NCBI GenBank assembly: GCA_016209205.1
Contig: JACQWQ010000160.1
Coordinates: forward strand, 1-51,564
Reading direction: 5' to 3'
DNA: 51,564 bases
From: Chloroflexota bacterium
GTDB lineage: Bacteria; Chloroflexota; Anaerolineae; UBA4142; SHND01
Both the position numbers and the translations under genes were made by a program. Below are positions 47,462-51,564 of the stretch, in pieces (within the stretch, counting starts at the first letter, position 1; each line of letters begins with the position of its first letter). The notes beneath the pieces were generated by a model, which worked only from the letters and a program-made list of their open reading frames with translations, made no database searches and was not told the origin of the DNA.

Positions 47462-49180
47462 CTATCCGCCATCGGCTATTCGCAAATCTTTCACTTCCAA
47501 TTGTAAACGCGCTTCGCCGCCCCAGACTTTGGAAGCGAGGGTATACACCACATCCACCTGTTTCGGCAGCGGGGTGAGCTGTGGGAACATTTCTTTTTGA
47601 CGAAACGCGATCGCGTCCCACACGACAATGCCATCCGAAAGCATGAGCGCCACATGTTCCGTACCGACCAGGCGCGCGTTTTTGACCAGCACATTTTTGG
47701 ACAGGAACAGCGGCTCGCGATTGCCGTACCCGAACGGCTGCAATTGATCGAGGTGCTCCAACAATTTCCAATTCATGTCGCTTAACGACGCCACGGCGTC
47801 AACCGAAAGTGTCGGCGTGAGTTCCAAGCGTCCCAGTTCGCGTTCGGCAATGTGACGCAGGCGCGCGTGCAGCGCGGGAAAATTTTCATTCGTGACCGTA
47901 AAGCCCGCGGCGGCGGCATGTCCGCCGTGGCGCACCAATAATTCCGCGCATTCGTCGAGCGCGGCAATCATGTTGAATTCGGGAATGCTGCGCGCGCTGC
48001 CGCGCATTTGTCCCTTTTCCACCTGATGCGTCATCGCAATTGCGGGCCGATACGCTTCTTCTTGCAATTTGCTCGCGATGAGTCCGATAATGCCTTCGTG
48101 AAATTCCGGCGAACCCGCGATAAGAATATATTCACCATTCGCTTGCGCCGCCACGATCTCGCGCGCTTTTTGCGTCAACTCGTCGGTCTTTTTTTGACGG
48201 TCGCGATTTGTATTTTCCAATTGCGCCGCGAGTTGTTCCGCTTCGCCGGGGTATTGCGTCGAAAGCAATTTGTAGGCAATCCGCGCATGCTCGATGCGTC
48301 CCGCCGCGTTCAATCGCGGTCCGAGATAAAAACCAATCGTGCCTGCGTTCATCTGACGGCTCTTGCCTGCGGCTTGGCGCATCAGCGCTTGCAAACCGGG
48401 GCGATCCGTTTTGCTCAAACGCGCGATGCCGCGTTTCACCAGCACGCGATTTTCTCCGACCAGCGGCACAAGGTCCGCCACGGTGCCGAGCGCCACGAGG
48501 TCGAGCAATTCGTCAAGATTCAGCGGCTGCGCGTTGGGCAATGGGGCACGCGTTTGGGCGAGCGACAATGCTTCCGCCAATTTGAACGCGATGCCCACGC
48601 CTGCGAATTCTTTGAACGGATACGCATCGTCGTTTTGTTTCGGATTGATGACCGCCACCGCGCGGGGCAAGGTTTCGCCGACCGAGTGGTGATCGGTGAC
48701 AATCATATCCAGCCCGAGCGCAGCGCCCCTGTCCACTTCGGCGAGCGAGCGAATGCCACAGTCCACCGTGACGACGACGCGCGCACCTTTATCTTTCAAG
48801 TCTTTGAGCGCGTCCTCATTCAAGCCATAGCCCTCGTTGATGCGGTGCGGGATGTACGGCATCGCTTTGGCGCCGAGGACTTTGAGGGCTTCGGTCAGCA
48901 GCGCGGTGGAGCAAACTCCATCCGCGTCGAAATCGCCGTACACCGCAATCGCTTCGCCTTGACGAATCGCGCGGCGAATTCGTTCGACCGCCGCCGCCAT
49001 GCCATTCATTTGGAACGGATTATCGGGAGCATCGCCGCTGCCGACAAAACGCTGCGCATCGTCGTGCGTCGTAATGCCGCGATTATAAAAAATCTGGGCG
49101 ATGAGCGGAGGGTATTCAGGAAACCGCGCCATGAAATTTGCGGGCGCGGGGGGAGCGAGGAGCCAACGGCGTTTGGTCAT
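47462..49180 (-). CDS. recJ: Single-stranded-DNA-specific exonuclease RecJ
   Basis: 5'-3' ssDNA exonuclease of recombination and repair, 572 aa from the ATG at 49180 (MTKRRWLLAPPAP). DHH-domain motifs: YGDFDADGVCSTALL (about 81-95), VVTVDCGIRS, VTDHHSVG (Asp163-His164-His165), and GVGIAFKLAEAL. The DHHA1 part has MRGSARSIPEFN and HGGHAAAAGFTV, and the OB-fold follows (LMLSDGIVVWDAIAF). The last residues (KDLRIADGG) border a repeat array. It is the full-length bacterial form, divergent from fmt. Confidence 0.96.
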   Translation of the reverse strand: MTKRRWLLAPPAPANFMARFPEYPPLIAQIFYNRGITTHDDAQRFVGSGDAPDNPFQMNGMAAAVERIRRAIRQGEAIAVYGDFDADGVCSTALLTEALKVLGAKAMPYIPHRINEGYGLNEDALKDLKDKGARVVVTVDCGIRSLAEVDRGAALGLDMIVTDHHSVGETLPRAVAVINPKQNDDAYPFKEFAGVGIAFKLAEALSLAQTRAPLPNAQPLNLDELLDLVALGTVADLVPLVGENRVLVKRGIARLSKTDRPGLQALMRQAAGKSRQMNAGTIGFYLGPRLNAAGRIEHARIAYKLLSTQYPGEAEQLAAQLENTNRDRQKKTDELTQKAREIVAAQANGEYILIAGSPEFHEGIIGLIASKLQEEAYRPAIAMTHQVEKGQMRGSARSIPEFNMIAALDECAELLVRHGGHAAAAGFTVTNENFPALHARLRHIAERELGRLELTPTLSVDAVASLSDMNWKLLEHLDQLQPFGYGNREPLFLSKNVLVKNARLVGTEHVALMLSDGIVVWDAIAFRQKEMFPQLTPLPKQVDVVYTLASKVWGGEARLQLEVKDLRIADGG

Positions 49181-49247
49181 GGTGTTCAGTATTCTAGCTC
49201 TATCGAGTGAATTGGTCAATCACGGCTTTTGCAAAGTCGGGGGAACT

Positions 49248-49337
49248 GTCATTTCGAGCGGAGGCGAGAAATCTCATCCGTCCGCGCACAGCGAGATTTC
49301 GCCGATGAACTGCATCGGACACTCCGTTCGAAATGAC
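49248..49337. repeat. Dispersed inverted-repeat element, GTCATTTCGA type (copy 3)
   Basis: Arms GTCATTTCGAGCGGAGGCGAG and the inverse CTCCGTTCGAAATGAC with internal GAGAAATCTC/GAGATTTCGC sequences. It lies between the divergent recJ and fmt genes. Confidence 0.8.
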
Positions 49338-49390
49338 AAATGCAAACCGAAAAAATATTGCTCTATGTTACAATGGCTGTGGAGAAGAAA

Positions 49391-50317
49391 ATGACCCGCC
49401 TCGTTTTCATGGGCACGCCCGAATTTGCAGTCCCTGTTTTACATGCTCTTGCCGAAAATTACAATGTTGTCGCCGTGTACACACGCGCCGACAAGCCCAT
49501 CGGGCGCGGCAAACAAATCGTTCCTTCGCCCGTCAAAGAATTCGCGCTGGCGCACAAATTACCCCTCGAACAGCCGCGCACGTTACGCAACGACGCGGCG
49601 CAAAGCATCTTGCGCGCGTATCAACCCGATGTGATCGTCGTTGCCGCGTACGGCTTGATTCTACCCAAAACAGTGTTGGAAATTTCCCCACACGGTTGCG
49701 TCAATACACATGCGTCATTGCTCCCGCGCTGGCGCGGCGCGTCGCCCATCCCGTACGCCATTTTGTGGGGCGATGCCGAAACGGGCGTGACGCTGATGCA
49801 AATGGACGAAGGACTGGACACAGGTCCGATTCTCACCGCGCGTGCCATTCCCATTGCGCCCGCTGAAACGACCGCCACGCTCACCGAAAAATTAGCGCGC
49901 GTCGGCGCACAACTCGTACGCGATGCCTTGCCCGATTATTTGGAAGGTAAACTCGCGCCGATTCCTCAAGACAGTGCCCGCGCGACCGTGACCGCACTGG
50001 TCGCCAAAGAGGACGGGCTAATCAATTGGAGCGAACCGTGTGTAGATCTGGAACGCATGGTGCGCGCGTATCAACCCTGGCCCACTGCCTACACGTACTA
50101 TCACGGCGAACAATTCAAGATTTTGCGCGCCTCTGTCTCGAACCAAGTTACCCCCGAACTCCCCGGCACGGTGCTGCGAATCGGCAAAGACATTGCGGTG
50201 GCGACCGGACACGGCATTTTGATTCTGAATGCGGTGCAGCTCGCGGGCAAACGCGCGATGAGCGCGGGCGAATTTGCGCGCGGGCAGAGAGAATTTGTTG
50301 GTAGTATCCTCCAATGA
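49391..50317 (+). CDS. fmt: Methionyl-tRNA formyltransferase
   Basis: Formylates initiator Met-tRNA using 10-formyl-THF; cytosolic, 308 aa from the ATG at 49391, which follows GGAGAAG. Evidence: MTRLVFMGTPEFAVPVL at the start, KPIGRGKQIVPSPVKEFA, the catalytic block VVAAYGLILPKTVLEISPHGCVNTHASLLPRWRGASPI with Asn and His, and MDEGLDTGPI with the catalytic Asp. The C-terminal OB domain follows (GTVLRIGKDIAVATGHG). An alternative ATG at 49373 adds six residues; the one chosen has the better ribosome-binding site and the family N-terminus. The stop codon lies inside a palindrome shared with the convergent gene. Confidence 0.97.
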   Translation: MTRLVFMGTPEFAVPVLHALAENYNVVAVYTRADKPIGRGKQIVPSPVKEFALAHKLPLEQPRTLRNDAAQSILRAYQPDVIVVAAYGLILPKTVLEISPHGCVNTHASLLPRWRGASPIPYAILWGDAETGVTLMQMDEGLDTGPILTARAIPIAPAETTATLTEKLARVGAQLVRDALPDYLEGKLAPIPQDSARATVTALVAKEDGLINWSEPCVDLERMVRAYQPWPTAYTYYHGEQFKILRASVSNQVTPELPGTVLRIGKDIAVATGHGILILNAVQLAGKRAMSAGEFARGQREFVGSILQ

Positions 50318-50355
50318 AATTGAAAATTTTCTCTGAAAATTTTCAATTTCATTGG
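50311..50355. terminator. Perfect 21-bp palindrome covering both stop codons of convergent genes
   Basis: CCAATGAAATTGAAAATTTTC (50311-50331; arm 21 bp) pairs exactly with 50335-50355 across a TCT loop. The fmt TGA (50315-50317) and the TGA of the opposing gene (50349-50351) both lie in the arms. The stem is AT-rich, and runs of four T flank the loop on both strands. It probably serves as a bidirectional terminator. Confidence 0.75.
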
Positions 50356-51564
50356 ACCTGGTACACCCCTAAATTTTCTTCCCCCAGCTCTCGCGTCGTC
50401 ACACACCCCGTTGAAAAAACTTGGCGCACACGCGCGTCTTGCGAAATCTGCGGATACCACGTCGGGAAAAAAATCGCGTATTGTGCGCCGCGCGCTTTCA
50501 TCCACTCGATCAGTTTTTCCTCGTCGCGAATGAACGGAATCACTTCGGGTGACACGAGTCCCGCCAGGTCGAGCAGCGGACGCGGATCGAAATACGCTTG
50601 CGCGCCAATGTCGTGCGCGGCAATCAACGCGTTCGGCGGCAAATTTGCGCGCGTCCAATTTGCAACCGCGACCATTTCGCATTGAATCACCGCGACCGAT
50701 TGCGCGTAAAAATTCGCGCCGAGCAAATAGAACGCGGCGAGCAGCGCGGCAAGCGTCAACGCCCACGCGCGTCGAATCACGCGCAGCGAAATGCGTTGAA
50801 AAAGCATCGCCGTGCCAACGCTGCCGTACACGACGACGAACGGAATGATGGGCATGAGATAACGCCCGAATTGGTATTCGACGGGCAAGCGCCACGCATA
50901 CAACGCGGGCAGCAATAAAATCCACGCGGCGGGTACAAGCAAAATCCATTTTCGTTCGCGCGCTAGTTTCCATGCCCCAAAAATCAATCCCGGCACGAGC
51001 AGCACTTGTGCGCCAATCAACGGCTGGCGATAGAGCGACAACCATCGCGCAAAAAAATTCGACTGCGCTGTAAGCTCGGCGTATTCTGCTGCTTTGGCAT
51101 AAAACGTATTGGGCAGGAGCGTGCCGCTGGTTTGGAGATTAAAGATGAGATAGGGGATGAGTGGAATGAAAAACGCGAGAGTGTAAAGCGAAATACGAGC
51201 AATCAGAAAAGTGAGGGTGCTGCGTTGGCGGATGAACAAGCCGAGACCAACCAATCCCGCCAACACCACGCCTTCGGGGCGCGTCAAGGTCAGCAAGCCC
51301 GCGACGATGCCCAAGATAAGAAACCTCACCCCTAACCCCTCTCCTACGAGGAGAGGGGAATTTGGCTTCTCCCCCTTTCTCACAAGGAGCGGGGAATTTG
51401 ACCTCACCCCTAACCCCTCTCCTACGAGGAGCGGGGAATTTGGCTTCTCCCCCTTTCTCACAAGGAGCGGGAAACTTGACCTCACCCCTAACCCCTCTCC
51501 TACGAGGAGCGGGGAATTTGGCTTCTCCCCCTTTCTCACAAGGAGCGGGGAATTTGGCTTCTCC
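50349..51564 (-). CDS. GT-C-type polytopic membrane protein with in-frame repeats (5' part beyond the window)
   Basis: About the last 400 codons; the frame stays open to the window edge, so the start lies outside. After the repeat region come at least eight hydrophobic segments, with the motif ILTLTRPEGVVLAGL-like (GIVAGLLTLTRPEG) and PYLIFNLQTSGTLLPNTFYAK. These are seen in bacterial GT-C membrane proteins of unknown substrate (a TRPEG loop near the first spans). The soluble C-terminus has NALIAAHDIGAQAYFDPRPLLDLAGLVSPEVIPF. From 51324 to the edge the frame contains three 26-residue repeat units (SPLLVGEGLGVRS plus PLLVRKGEKPN), placed in a loop between spans. The family is assigned only by motif and topology. 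Confidence 0.7.
   Translation of the reverse strand, partial: EKPNSPLLVRKGEKPNSPLLVGEGLGVRSSFPLLVRKGEKPNSPLLVGEGLGVRSNSPLLVRKGEKPNSPLLVGEGLGVRFLILGIVAGLLTLTRPEGVVLAGLVGLGLFIRQRSTLTFLIARISLYTLAFFIPLIPYLIFNLQTSGTLLPNTFYAKAAEYAELTAQSNFFARWLSLYRQPLIGAQVLLVPGLIFGAWKLARERKWILLVPAAWILLLPALYAWRLPVEYQFGRYLMPIIPFVVVYGSVGTAMLFQRISLRVIRRAWALTLAALLAAFYLLGANFYAQSVAVIQCEMVAVANWTRANLPPNALIAAHDIGAQAYFDPRPLLDLAGLVSPEVIPFIRDEEKLIEWMKARGAQYAIFFPTWYPQISQDARVRQVFSTGCVTTRELGEENLGVYQVQ
51324..51564. repeat. 78-bp tandem repeats in a coding frame
   Basis: Three units starting at 51324, 51402 and 51480, each with the palindrome CCCCTCTCCTACGAGGAG and a second CCCCCTTTCTCACAAGGAGCGGGG. Since 78 is divisible by 3, each copy keeps the frame. 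They are related to the repeats at 11711-11747 and in murC. Confidence 0.9.

Overview
This 51.6 kb window is bacterial chromosome of moderate-to-high GC, with no plasmid, phage or CRISPR signature. Gene content suggests Chloroflexota, perhaps Anaerolineae-like. The pointers are a long insertion late in RpoB, a stand-alone B12-dependent NrdJ next to NrdR, a PdtaS/PdtaR pair, an anti-sigma-like protein with a Chloroflexota-style ectodomain, and dense heptanucleotide repeat arrays between genes. This placement is inference from gene content, not from a tree.

Layout. (1) 1-8865, minus strand: the str region (rpsL, rpsG, a zinc-ribbon/nuclease gene, fusA, 5' end of tuf) and rpoB. Near-consensus promoters precede both rpoB and rpsL, and rpoC is absent between them. 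(2) 9358-11656, plus strand: a GT2 polyprenol-phosphate glycosyltransferase and a polytopic membrane protein. (3) 11781-19909, minus strand: pdtaS-pdtaR, tRNA-Pro(GGG) directly behind an HTH + PD-(D/E)XK nuclease gene, nrdR-nrdJ with an intrinsic terminator in the nrdJ leader, a Yip1-type membrane protein, and about 1 kb of structured DNA without a convincing gene. (4) 19910-39628, minus strand: a nearly complete division and cell wall (dcw) cluster, mraZ-rsmH-ftsL-ftsI-orf-murF-mraY-orf-murD-ftsW-murG-murC-orf-murB-ddl-ftsQ-ftsA-ftsZ. It starts at a TTGACA-N17-GATAAT promoter with three MraZ-type operator repeats, and ftsZ has its own consensus promoter. murE is missing from its usual place between ftsI and murF. 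(5) 39816-42417, plus strand: a CdsZ-like zinc-ribbon gene running into a 5'-truncated ECF sigma factor, then a membrane-anchored anti-sigma-like protein. (6) 42718-51564: a secreted NlpC/P60-like protein without the usual Cys, a DUF167 protein, tyrosine phenol-lyase, a Nudix hydrolase, recJ, fmt (plus strand) and a partial GT-C-type membrane protein.

Functionally the window joins core transcription and translation, dNTP synthesis under NrdR, and the lipid II pathway (MurB, C, D, F, Ddl, MraY, MurG) with the divisome (FtsL, I, W, Q, A, Z).

The strongest unusual signals are repeats. Heptamer arrays with a different consensus occupy many minus-strand gene junctions. Palindromic repeats have entered coding frames, most clearly as about 70 extra codons between the GTG start of murC and its conserved body. 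Three genes each contain exactly ten consecutive G or C. The best candidates for new biology are the six-module zinc-ribbon nuclease in the str operon, the nuclease gene coupled to tRNA-Pro, the terminator-like hairpin 5 nt before the PdtaS start, the structured leader of nrdJ, and the unknown membrane protein between murC and murB.
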